A stretch of 64,000 nt of DNA, taken from assembly GCA_036924285.1 (NCBI GenBank), contig JAYKYS010000146.1:1-64000 (forward strand), given 5' to 3'. The position numbers were made by a program, and so were the translations under genes. Of the stretch, positions 50,730 through 63,100 are shown piece by piece. Within the stretch, counting starts at the first letter, position 1; each line of letters opens with the position of its first letter. This DNA comes from Asterella californica. Taxonomy: Eukaryota; Streptophyta; Marchantiopsida; Marchantiales; Aytoniaceae. Under the pieces are notes generated by a model, which was given only the letters and a program-made list of their open reading frames with translations, had not been told where the DNA came from and made no database searches.

Positions 50730-51436
50730 ATGCACACCATCCATTCATGGTTGACGTTTCTGCTGCATAACATGTACGTTACGTTTGGAGAGGTTCTGAA
50801 GCGACAGATTCAAGGTACGCCCATGGGCACAAATTGTGCATCTCACCTAGCCAATTTCTTCCTGGCCATGTATGAGTTACGATTCCTCAGGTGGCTTGGT
50901 GCCATAATCACAGGTGTGCACAGGGATGAACCCTTGCACCGGGCGGCTAAGGACATCCTCCTAGCTTTTCTGCTCACGGGACGTTACATTCCATAAATAA
51001 CCCATACCTGCACCTGCTATTATACACAGATCAGCACCCTTTCTTCCCTGAGCTTCATGGCATTTACCCCCCGTCTCTGTGTGTCACCTGCACCTCTGCA
51101 GGTACGTCTGCTCCCTACATGGATGTCTTCATCACACCCACTCCCAACCGACGGCAGCAGCACCGCTTCACCACCATGATGTATGACAAAAGGGAGCACC
51201 CACCCTTGTCAGATCTCTTCATTATCAGACTTTCACACATCTCCTCCAGCATCTCAGCCACAGCCAAATATGGTATCATCACCAGTCAATTTCACAGATA
51301 CCGCCGCATCATCCTATGGCGCGGAGACTTTGTGCATCGTGTGGCGCTGCTGGTCCAGAACTTACACACCAAGGGATACTCTATCAACACGATCATTGCA
51401 TTCTATCTCATGGTGTACACTTCATTGATGTTTTAG
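50730..51436 (+). pseudogene. Reverse transcriptase remnant, Penelope-like
   Basis: QGTPMGTNCASHLANFFL is the RT motif of the group with GxPMGTNxAPxLA, and the downstream part (YMDVFI, TMMYDKREHPPLSDLF, YGIITSQFHRYRRII, HTKGYSINTI) follows the conserved order of those proteins. The active-site box expected right after RYI is missing: the frame meets a stop at about 50994 and resumes shifted, so the catalytic Asp pair is lost. It is therefore a dead fragment. The endonuclease part was not seen. Assignment to Penelope-like elements is from memory of the motif order. Confidence 0.68.
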
Positions 51437-52047
51437 TACATTTAGCTTTGACCTGCTTTTATGTGATGCAATGCTGTCCCACATAATGCTGATTGGGCCT
51501 ATGCACCATCTTGCACTTCATGCTGACAGACACACACACGCACACGCACACGCACGTGCATGTTCAACTGCTGCAGCCTGGGGTAAATGCCCGAGGCTTA
51601 TCTCGTTGTCTCACTTGCTGTCAAGCTTGCGCAGGACATTTTTTCAACGCCACTTCAGCAACAACTAGTATTACTACCAGTTCAGCACAGACTCCAGCCG
51701 GCCGCGAGCGCTTGTATGCCGTGTACCTGACGGGTTCCTTGCCTTGTGCTTGAAGGTCTGCTTCGCTGAGGAGCTCGACTGCTTACTCAGGGCCAATTTT
51801 GGTGTTCTTTTTCAGGTAGTACACCCTTACCATTCTCCTGGGACTTTCAGCTACCTGCCTTGCTCAGCGCTCGTGGCCAGCAATTATCATTTTTTCAGCT
51901 CAACCACAATACAATGTAACCAGACAGCGACAGCCAGTCAGCGACAGACTCCTATTCGATTGCACATTGCAGGGCATTTGCATCCACCGGTTTCGGTGAC
52001 TATCAGAAATCCACCTCTTTAGGTGATTACAAAAAACTCCTGCTGCG
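51437..52047. other. Region without recognised gene
   Basis: It contains a short ACGCAC simple repeat (51530-51560). Open frames here show no recognisable domain and lack supporting splice context. Confidence 0.4.
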
Positions 52048-52980
52048 TCAGAATGACGTCATCACAGCACCATGAGTGTCGGCATCAGTATCAGTAGTTT
52101 CAAGCCAGTGCTTTTCCAGCTTATCAACATGCAATCCGAACAGCGTTGGACTTGGTATCTGGGAATTCCTTGGGCGTACTGCTGCGGTGTCGCGTGCGTA
52201 ACTGAGAATTGATGATATCCAGGATTCTCCCACAGACACCAAGTTCCTCCCGCGCATCTTGCCACAGCACAGCACTACGGTATCGAACGCTTTCCTGAAG
52301 TCAACAAAGCAGCAAAATAGCTTGCCAGGTTTCCCTTGTCGTGTCTGTCGCTGTTTGTCGATCAATGACCTCAGAATGAATATGTTGTCAGTCGTGCGGA
52401 AGCCTTTTCTGAAGCTTGCCTGCCTTTTGGTTTTGACAGCTCCTCAGCCCATGATGCGGTTCGCTAATCTAGCCATTGCAAACAGCTTAGCGATCGCAGA
52501 ACCAACTGTGATGCCTCTGTTAGTTGTTCTTGTCAGATTTGTCGCCAGACTTATATACCAGTGATCAACTCAACATACATACGTTCAGGGAACTGACCAG
52601 CAAGCATGCAAGTGAACAGCCATAGCAAGCTTTTTTTCACAATATCACCACTATCTTTAAACAGGTCAGCAAGAACACCATCAATGCCAGGACTCTTGCC
52701 ACGCTTTAGTTGCTTTATGCAAGAACACTGTCAATACTGATGTCTTTATTGAAGCATGCATTCTCAGAGACAGGGATCGATACACCTGAAGTAGCAGGTC
52801 TTTTGGGAGCTGGCAAGGGCTCAGCTCCCATCAGAGCTCTGAAGGGTCCAAACTGCGCATTCAACTCATTTGGGCAAGCATTGCTGTGTGGAATCTTGAA
52901 AAGCCTCCAGAACTTGCTGGGATCCTTAGCAGCCACTTCACACAGCTCTTCATTACGCCTGCATATCCGCGGCTTCATGA
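52048..52980 (-). mobile_element. LINE (non-LTR retrotransposon) fragment, decayed RT
   Basis: On the minus strand, reading from 52980: KDPSKFWRLFKIP (linker before RT), then RGKSPGIDGVLADLF near 52700, NNYRGITVGSAIAKLF-like sequence near 52500, FRKGFRTTDNIFILRSLIDK near 52400, and KLFCCFVDFRKAFDTV near 52300. The latter is the RT block with the first catalytic Asp. Several frameshifts and stops separate these segments. The endonuclease, the YxDD box and the 3' end are not present. The clade was not determined. Confidence 0.85.
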
Positions 52981-54138
52981 CTTTCGCTCTTGAGTGACCT
53001 TTCAGTCTTTACCCCAAGCCTTGACAGCTATGGTTGACTTTGCACCTGGGCAGCCCGGTATAAATCTTGGCTGCTCATCAATCCGACACCGAAAGGCGTA
53101 GTGTTTTCTTTTCTTTTTTGACTCTGCTGTTTGCCATAGCAGGGCTGGATTTTAATTCAGACCGCCTGTCACAAGGGCCGGCCAAGGAGCTTGTTTGGTT
53201 TGGCTTTCTTGTTGGTCCTGTACATTGAGGATCACCCCAAGGTGTTCAGTACATACTTTGGTGTGTGGCCGCTTGCATACTGTTTTTTTGTCATGCACCA
53301 CTCTCCAACTTGAAGCCACCCCAGCCACCCCTTGTTAAGATTGCAGCTCACAGGTGATCTACCACCTACATCTGCATCATGCAACACGATACAAATGACC
53401 GCAACCCCTATGGACCACTACTCTCACTGTTTCCACCATGGAAGCTGCACTTTCTGACTTCATGTCATCACACTTGGGCCATACACTACCTCAAGGGCAC
53501 AGGCTGCTGATTCAAACGGCAGCCCCAACCGGACTATTTCTTCTCCCAGTTGACATACGTTTCCCTTGTCATTTGATCATCTCATGTATGACTCAACATT
53601 GATGATCTTAGGACCTTCAGTCAATGACTGAAATTAAGTCTACTCATATATAGTTCCTCTGAATGACACGTAGATGTGTATGATAATGCAGAACTCACAT
53701 TGTAAGTCTGCTGTCGACTGACATGTTTCAGCTGTCAAGACTGCAATGGACTCAGGCTACTGTCTGCTGCACATGCCTTCCCAGAGACACTCGTACCAGT
53801 TGATTATGCATGCCCACATCCATCCCCTGTTCGTCACCCTGACCCGTATGATGCTTAGTAGCTCACTTGTTAGCTCAGACCTTGTTGTCGAACTTTCCTA
53901 AAGTGAAGAGATGAAGAAATGTTCGTACCTGTCGACCATGCATGTGCAACTGCGAATGCCTTTGTCATCATTTAATCCCAATCTGCTTGAAGGATTGATT
54001 GATCGAGGCAGTTGTGACCTACCCCGCTGACTCCCTGCGAAGGTCAAAAATTCGTCACAGCTGCGCTCTCGTTAGCGTTCCACCCCCAGACAGGGCTTCA
54101 CTTCAAAAGCGCTCAACCGTACTTGCCCGCTGAACAAC
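52981..54138. other. Intergenic region upstream of the channel gene
   Basis: No exon was recognised. The last 200-250 bases before 54139 become CpG-rich and probably contain the channel promoter and 5' UTR. Confidence 0.5.
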
Positions 54139-57100
54139 ATGCGTGAGTCGGGTCAGTCAGGTGAGCCTACAGCCGATCGTGAACCGACCCACGAGCCGGT
54201 GAAAGAGCAAGCAAAGCAGCATAGGAGTGGCTCCTTTTTTCAGCACAACCTTGCGGGTGATGCGCGAGGTGAGGATCGTCTGCTCAATGGCCGGGCGGTT
54301 GTCAACTGAATCTGCACTTTGCTGCCGTTACTGAGCCAACCGCGCTGACATTCTCGCCGACGTCCGTCGTGTCTATATGCTCGCAGGCAGCACCAACATC
54401 CTGGAGGGTCAAGGTACGGATCCTGTGATCCTCGTTCCGGCTTGAGTGCACACGGTGAGCTAATTGAGCTCACCTTGTTGCTGCAGGGGCACTGCCAGAC
54501 ACATACTGGGCAAGAGAGCTAGACGTCGATCTTGAGGAGTGGAACACATACCTCAGGTTTGGAATCTACTGTTCTTTATGCCGTCTCTGAAATACAGTCC
54601 TTCTGGACCGAAGGCTTATTTCCTCTGCCTTGCTGTGCAAGTGACAAAGGGGCTGTATACATAAGCATACCTCTGCTTCTTTCTTCATCATGCTACTTGA
54701 TATGCAAGCATTTCCTGACTCACTGCATGCGGCAATGCATGCACACGGCAGTGTCAAACTGAGTGAAGTTTAGAGTTGTCTGCATCTTGTCCTGCCCATC
54801 AAGTCCACCTTGTGAAAACAGTTAGTCGGTCTTCATCAGCATGTGAGCAGAAGGAGGTGACGGGAAAGAGTTTATCAGCTTGGCATTGACATGATCAAGG
54901 CTTACTGTGTGGTGTGATCAAGCCTTCTGGGCTGTGCTGTCTGCTGCAGAGGGGACCTTCCCGACCGCGGCATCTTTTTGGGCATCACCTGTACATGCTG
55001 GTCCATGCTGTGCTGCCTCACAAACTGTACACGTGGTCAACATGATGTGGAGCGAGCAGGAAAGAATAACCATGGACCAGCGTAAGCTGTCGCAACACAC
55101 ACATGCTGGTGCTGTAAGCAAACACTGGTCATGCGAGTTGGCCTGATTGGAGTCGAGGCAAATCTGACATGCATCATTGCCAGCCTTATATGTTGCTTTG
55201 GCTCAAATTTGCAGCTCACACACTGCATCGGTACAGTCATATGCAACACATCAGTAGCTTAGCCCTGCTATGCCCGTCTTGCTGTGTTATGTGCTTTGTT
55301 GTGTGCATGCAAAGGAGAATTAGGGGACTGTTAGCTAACATATCATGTAGGAAACATAGGAGCCCGGTGCAGTTGCACCTGTGTTGTCAGCAGCATAGCC
55401 CTGACAAGCCATCAGACCTTAAACCCAGGGGTAGCTGCGTCTGGCGTTTGTAATGCCCTTTAGCGCACTTCCAAATAGTCACCACCATGTTAATGTTTGC
55501 ACTTGAACCGTCTTCAGGCCACCATACACACAGAAAGCTGAGGCGCAAAATTCGACTGTGTGACCAGTCTGCAAGCAAACCCCATGAAGTCTGTGTTCTG
55601 CCCAAGAGGTTTGCAGGCCACCAAAGAAACAGAAAGCTGAGATGCATGATATGCAATGCAGGCGCAAAGGCATATTGCACATGACCACTTGGGCTCCCAG
55701 CAGCCGCATCTGCCGGTCGTGGATATTTGTGATGGGCAGCATAGACCTATGGTACACCGCCTTCCTCATGCCTGTGCTCATCGTGTTCCCCAGCAACAAC
55801 TCCAACTACACCTGGGGTGCTATCGTCAATATCATCTTTGGAGGTGAGCCCTTATGATGTCCCACAAATCTTTGAAATAGGATTCACGTTGACATTCAAT
55901 CAATGTAGAAGCCCCGGTCATCATCTGCAAACATAGGATCAGCAGCATATGCTTCTGAACACCATCTGACATTGTCAGCTGTGTCTGCAGCATCAGTATC
56001 AGCATCAGTTGCAGTTGTAATGTCATCTTGCTCTGTATCAGCAGGTTGAACAGTGCTGTTGTTACGCCTTCTGCATTGAGCAGCTGGCGCAGCATCAGCA
56101 GCAGGTGTGACAGTATCAGTCACAGTTTCAGCAGCAGGACTTTGTGCTCGTGTTTGCTGCCTTGCTGCAGCAGCAAGCACTACAGACAAGGTCTTAAAGC
56201 TAGGATTGCAACTCAGAGGATCAGCAACATTGAACTTGCCAGGCTTGGCCTTCAACTGATACTGCACAAAATGATACCGAAAACCCTATTTCTCCTGCTG
56301 CTCCTGCCATTTCACTTGCTGCCGATACTGCAGCCAACCCTACTTTAGCTGGAAACTGTTACAACAACTGCTATGACACCTGTCACAACTGCTATTGCAA
56401 CTGCAGCTACTGCCATCACATCCAGCCATAAAGTGCCCGCCTGCTGAGTGTTACAGCATGTGCATGAAGCCTATATACTGATGCCTAACTGCAGTTCCTA
56501 TGCTACAAAGGCTGTGCATGAAGTGCGCTGTGTAAGGTCAGTTAAAAGGCCTGTCACATGCTGTAAAATGGCACTACTACACACCAGATGCAAGCAGGTG
56601 GTAGCAAAAGCTAGAGATGTTCTCCAAGATATTGTTGCAACACCTTTGCGTCCAAGATTAGACCCAGAAAACTAGTGCTGCATCTCATGCTGTGAGGCTG
56701 GTCATCACTGATGGCAGAACCCCTGCCTGGTGTTTTTGCATGAAGGTAACTTGGCGTGAAGGAAGGGGCTCATACAATCATGGCATGCAGGTGCCTTCTA
56801 CTGGGCAGACATCTTCATGCGCTTCCGCATGGGCTTCTGTGTGGTCTACAATCTGAAGCGGGAGCTCATCATGGATGGAGGTCTCGTTGCTCACTTCTAT
56901 GTCCGGCATGACACCTTCCTCACTGACTTCATTGCTGCCTGCCCTGCCATTCCTGAGGTCAGCCTCCTCCCATCCAGCTAGCTAAGAGTGCAAAAAACAA
57001 AAGGTCGCTGAAATCTTCATGGTGCTTTCAAGGGGGATGCAGCCAGCTTGCAAAAGAAAAGATGAGACTTCTTTTTGTTTGTGCAAAGGAAAAGCAAATG

Positions 57101-60100
57101 ACCAGCAACACATAGATGCTGGGGCTGTGTGCCCGGACTGTGGTCACTTGATACAGCAAACCAAAATCAGATATTTGCTGAGGCTATGTCTGCTGATGTA
57201 GCCAGTCTCACCGTCTGTTGTGATAGTAATCTTGCACATCCACGAGCATGGTAGTCTGTCTGCCTTTTGCTTTCTCGTTTTCCTCGCAATCTGGGTTTTG
57301 GCAAGGGAAAGATGCTCATGTCGGTCTCATGACTGTTCTCTTTTGCCCAGCAGTCAAGCACTAGAAGGGAAACTGTCACCTTGCTGGAGCAGACCAGCAC
57401 TTGTGTTATTCATACCTTGAGTTGAGTTGGGACGTGATGCAGTAAAGGTTGATGTGCTGTATTGTGGCACACAGTGGCAAGGCTGTGAATTCAATCTGTG
57501 GGCTGTGTGTGCGCAGCTGGTGTGGGTGTGCTTGCGCGGAACAGACTATGGTCTGGCGCGCCACATTGTCCTGCTTCTGCGCCTCGCTAGGATGCGGCGT
57601 GTTTTCACACTCATCAAGGTGGGTCCTGTCCTGCTGACCCGTGTGCCCCTCCCCCCCCCCCCCCCCCATCCCCCCGGCCTGCCCCCCTTGTCTTACTCAC
57701 CCCTGAGTTTCTCTTTCATCAGGGCAAGCACTGCTCAAAGTGCCATGGTTTGCTACAACAAGTGCGTAATGTGGACCCCAGATCAAGCTCTGCTGCTGTC
57801 AATCCCCTTGCCCTTCTGCAAGCGCCTATGTGTGCAAGCTTGCATCCCTCCAGCAGCTGACATGCTTCTTCAGTCACATTTCCTCTCAGCTGCAAGCCCT
57901 GCCGGCATTTCACCATGATATCCAACCTATGCAGCAGCTCTCCCCTTGCAGCAGCTGTGACATACACTTTGAGATCCTATGACCGCGCCGACAATTCTTC
58001 CATAGCAGTATACACCAAATGCATCTTTCATCAGACTGGACACAGATTCTCCCATAAGTGCAGCCTCCAGGGGTGACAAATGGGCATTACCTTCTACACC
58101 TCTTGTTGTAATCACTGGATACATACACTGTAACATGTCGTATTGCCATTTGCTGCCTGGCAAGACTAAGCCGCAGCATGGTGTGATGCAGGGTATGCTG
58201 ACAATGACGCTGACTGGGCAGTACAGCCGCAAGCTGTTTCGAGGCTTGTCGGTGGGGCATGTCTTCATGCTCATGCTGACGTACGTCACCTTCTGGCTGC
58301 TGAACCTGCTGGGCTGTTCCTGGGTGTGGCTGGCTGGTATCCAAGGCAAAGAGAACAGCTGGATGCAGTCCATAGGTCAGTGATGTGACGGCCCCTTTGC
58401 TCTTGCTCTGCATCCCTCAGCCTCAGCCTCACTCAGTCTCTTGTTCACTTGGAGAGGGGGGGGAGGGGGGTGGGGGTGGGGGGGAGGGCATTAAGGGCGG
58501 GGCAGAGAGGCAAGCAAGTGTAAGCATGCTTTTGCCATGGGGTGGGTGAAAAAATGGTGGGAGGGAGGGAGGGGGTAGGGGACGGGGGGTAGAAACACAC
58601 ATTTGTCACCCTGTTGTTGCCATGAGCATGACACCAGAGCTACTGCTTCAAGTCATGTACAAGAATTGGTTATAATTCAACAGTCTTCAATATTTCTTGT
58701 GCAACACCCGGCGGCAACAAGGCCTAGCACTGCAGCAGCATCGCTCATGTCAGCAGCACAGCAAGCTTGTGCTGTTGCAGCACCCAAGTGCAGTCTATCA
58801 AAGCTGGTCACAAAGAAAGTGTCAGGCTCTTGCGCAGACTTTGTCGCCAGAAGGAAGGCATCATTGACAACCACACGGGGCTTGGCTGTAGTCCTCTGGG
58901 GGCGCTTCTAGCTCTTTTAGGACCTGGATGTAACCTCCTGTGGCCTGGACGCTGTAGGCTCATTTTGTGCTACTTGACAAGCTGTGTGCTGGGCTGCTTG
59001 CTTTTCAATGTGCATGCTGTCTTCATAGCAGCTGCCTAGTGCCAGAACCTGACATGCATACAAGCAGTCACAGACAGTCAGTGCAAATTTGCACTAAATT
59101 CACACCAGCAGCAAGGCTCACAAAGTGACTCAGTCTCCGCATGACTCACTCAGCCCATAGTGCCGAGTGCTGACTTGCTCACTGGTGCGTCGCATGCACA
59201 CCCCACTTGAATGGTAACAACCTTAGCCATAGATAGGTGAGCTACTCATGAGTGCTACTCATGAGTGCTACTCATGAGTGCTATTCATGAGTGTTATCCG
59301 TGAAAGCCACCCATAGCATAGGCAAACTTACGCAACCCATAAGTATACTGAGAACTTGTCCCTTAAGTGTACTGAGAACTTGTTTGATATGTTGCAGGTA
59401 ATGAGCTGGATATATCAGGGAAGACACCAGCTCGGCAGTGGATTGCTGGCATCTACTTTACAGTGATGCTGGTGACCACAACAGGGCTTGGGGACATCAA
59501 GGCTTGCACTCCGGCTGAGGAGGTCCTGGCCTCTTTCCAGATGCTCCTTGGAGTCTTCCTCTTTGGTCTCATTGTCAACACCTCACAGTGCGTCCTTCTG
59601 CCTTTTCGCTTTCCTTTTCAGCACTGCAAAGCATGGTGGCCCTCTTCAAGTTTGCTGTAGACACCTCATTGTGTCCCAGATCCTCTTTTGTCATGTTATC
59701 AGGCACAGTACGTCCTTCTTCCTCTTTCAACTATCTGTTAGGGTGCTCAGGCAGATCTTTTTCTGTTTCTGTTTACTGCATCAACTTTGCGTTTTGTTGT
59801 GCTTCTGAGTTGAGAGTGTGAGGTATTTGTGCTGTGAGTGGTCTTTGTTGCATACCAGTGTCCTTCTTCCCACTGGTTTTCATCTGATTGACCTTGTTCA
59901 CTTGACTGTGAGGCGTCTAGAGTTGCAACATATTTCAAGTACCTGTTGTCAAACTCAATGATGCACCAAAATGATGTACACAAAAGCGTGCTGCATTTAA
60001 GCTGCCTGCGAGCAGTGTACAATTAGGAAGCCATCCTGCCGGCCAACTAATAATGCACTGACTAGTGCTACTGACAAACTCGAAATGTGACAAAGTTTTC

Positions 60101-63100
60101 CTCAGATCTGTCTGGTTCAGTTGTGCCACCAAGCTTTCCACATGCACAAAAGGGCAGGCAGGGCAGGGCAGGGCAGGCAGGGCAGGGCGGGGCAGGGCAG
60201 GGCTGAAGAGTCAAGGGGTTAATGGGGCTCTACTAGAGACATGGAGTCCAGGTCAACGAAGTGCATGCTAGGTCCACCTCACAAGCTCAATCTAACAAAC
60301 ACAAAAATCAGCTGTTGTTTGGTCATGCCAGAGAATGCCTCAGGGGCAACAGCCAGCATGGCTGGGTGGCTTGACACACGTGGACATGAGCTGTCCAGGT
60401 GCTGTTGGGTTCATGCCTGAGCCAGATATGGGCATTTGGGGCGGCGTCTTCACTGAAGTCTGTATTCTACTTGGAGATTGTAATGCATGGTGATGCATAT
60501 GTGCATGTTGCAGGAGCGTGCTGGCAATGCTGAGTGACAATGCACGCACAATGGGGCCACTGAGGCAGAAGCTGCAATATGTCGAGGTTTGGCTGCATCG
60601 CCGACACCTCTCTGATCGCCTGGCGCGCCGCATCAGAGCCTACTACACCGAAATCTGGGCTGCACATAAAGGTCAGCTCACCCTCACCTGTGCCTGCAAT
60701 CTGGTTCTGTGGTGCATGGTGTTGAGGGTGTAAGGGGGTGGGGGGAGGGCCAAAACTCTGCAAGTGAAGTGGGGCTGTTCCTCGAGGCTTAGCTTGAAGA
60801 ACATTTATACTGTTTGCTTACCATGACTAACCGAACTTGTCTAATACCAGTTGTTCTTTGGCAGCATGAAGCATTGCAGATCTCCATCTCAAGTCTGTCT
60901 TTCTTGTTGCAAACACAGCCATCTATCTGGCAAGGCTATTGTGGTAGTAACAGGGTGAGGTACAGACAGCATTTGTTGCAGACATAGAACATGGTAATGT
61001 ACCGTACCATGAGCATACCCAGCTGATGATGAGCACATATATGTCAGCAATCGTATATACAAGCTGCATTTGTTGCTGCTGGAGATATCAGGTCTTTGAA
61101 AGCGGGTGACTTGCTGATTACAAGACAACAAATGCACTGCGCCATCTTTCAGACTGGAATGAATGAGAGCATATGCTGCATGCCTGCAGATCTGGAACAT
61201 GACAAGTTTTATGATGAGCTGCCGGCTGCCATGCGAGCCGATGTGGCTGCAGAGATCACCAAGGAAATCTTTGACAAGTCTTGCTTCCTGTCAGTGCTGG
61301 TGTGTTCCGTTCCCCTTGCTTTCTGTACCCTCGTTTGGTTTCTGAAGTCATGCATGCAAGGCTATCTGTCTGCAAAAAGCGAAGTTGCTAAGCGCCTGCA
61401 TGCTTCTATCTATGGCGTGTGCAGTGCTTGCACCCTCTCTGTAGAAAATGTATGCTGCTGTCATCATAGCGCACACAACACAGGCACAACTTGGCTGGCA
61501 AGTGCTCACACAGTATGCATACAGACCTTGTGCCTATCAGGTAGTCTGCAGAGATGTCATGTGTTTGCCGTATGAAACAGAAAGCTAGCTGGCAGGCTAG
61601 GGACTGCATGCTTCCTCTTGGCATATACGAAATGGATAATAGTAAAAGATGTACTGTGTATGGGGAGATTACTGTTGTGCATCTTTCAGCTGAAGCAGTA
61701 CTGAGACTGTAAGCCGTGGAGTAATGATCGCCCGAGGTGACTTGCAACACCTGTCTGCTTTGCAGCATGACCGGGCCAGAAGGTCTCTGTGTGAGCGTCT
61801 GAAGCCCTATAGCCTGCCTGCTGGCCATGCCGCCTGCCAGGAGGGAGACAAATCAGACACCGTGTGGCTGCTCTCCGAAGGTAAACATACCCAATCAATC
61901 ATGGACCACAGCTTACTGTTGCTGTCTCTGCTGCTGCAGCTGATATTGAGTTTTGTTGCCATCGTCACAGCTGTTACTGTGATTTTCAGCATCAAATGTC
62001 ACAGGGTTGAAAAAAAGAACAACCCCTAATGCTGTCAGGCGTGATTTAACAGAAGCTCATGGTTAATCTGAGCTCCCCTTGGGCCTAAGCCAATACAAGG
62101 GGGGAGGGGGAGGGGGGGAGGGGGCATGGGTTTGACTGTTGTCACCATAATTCATGCACCCCAGCTTCTGCAGCTACGCATGTGCAGGGAGGGTGTCGTC
62201 ATGCAAAACTATCAAGTCATGCACAATGCCCACTATGCATGCTGGCAAGTCAGAATTTCTCCCCGACTATATAGTCAGAGAAAGTAATGTAGTCAGTCCT
62301 TCTGACTATACAGTCCGCAGGTCTTTCCTTCCATAGAAGACACCAGATTATGGCCTGAAGCTTCTGGCGCTACCTGGCAAGCAATCACTCAACGCTGTGC
62401 AGCAGAGCTGCAATGTCATTCCTGTCTTTGCATGGCATATACTTCTGTCCAGGTGAGATGTTGGCCTCAAGACGGGAGAAGAAGGAGGAGTATTTGGCAG
62501 CGCCAGCCATCCTGGGAGAGACCTCAATTCTGGCTGACTATGTAGAGGAGCTTGCAACCAGGCATGCAGTCAAACTGTGCATCTCATGTTGTGTCTGCCG
62601 CTGCAGACACCCAGCTTGTACCTTTCAGTGGCTCAATGTCGCTGAATGTGCTCTGTCTGACCCTCTGTAGCTGTCTCGTCATGCAGCTCATGTACATGCC
62701 AGACGCATTTGCATTCCAATCCATGCACAGTGTCAGCAAAGTAGAAGTCTTTGCAAACAACCTGAACCCTAAAGCACCCTAAACCCTAAAGCCCATATAG
62801 GTACCCATGAACCCCACCTTGCCCCCCCCCACCCCCCCCCCCCCTTTCCCAGACTTTCTCCCCTACTTCCTCTCATATCCTCTTTTCTAATCCCTGTCCC
62901 TCACCCTTCCCCCTCATTCCGGTCCCCACCACCCCCCTCGCTTACCCCTTCCTTTTCCCATTTACCAAGGTGCAACACCTCACTCTGCCACCTGAAGCCA
63001 TCCTGACTGCAATAGGCCAAAGCAATTCCACAGCCAGGCATCACAATCTTCTTGCTGCCTGTGTAGGCCCTCAACAATTGAGGCCATAGCGCCCTGCACT

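Noticed and set aside
54907..55146. Extra channel exon (between exons 2 and 3)
   Set aside because: An acceptor and a good donor exist near 54950 and 55081, but no frame resembles channel sequence, and exons 54487-54556 and 55701-55843 join in phase without it.
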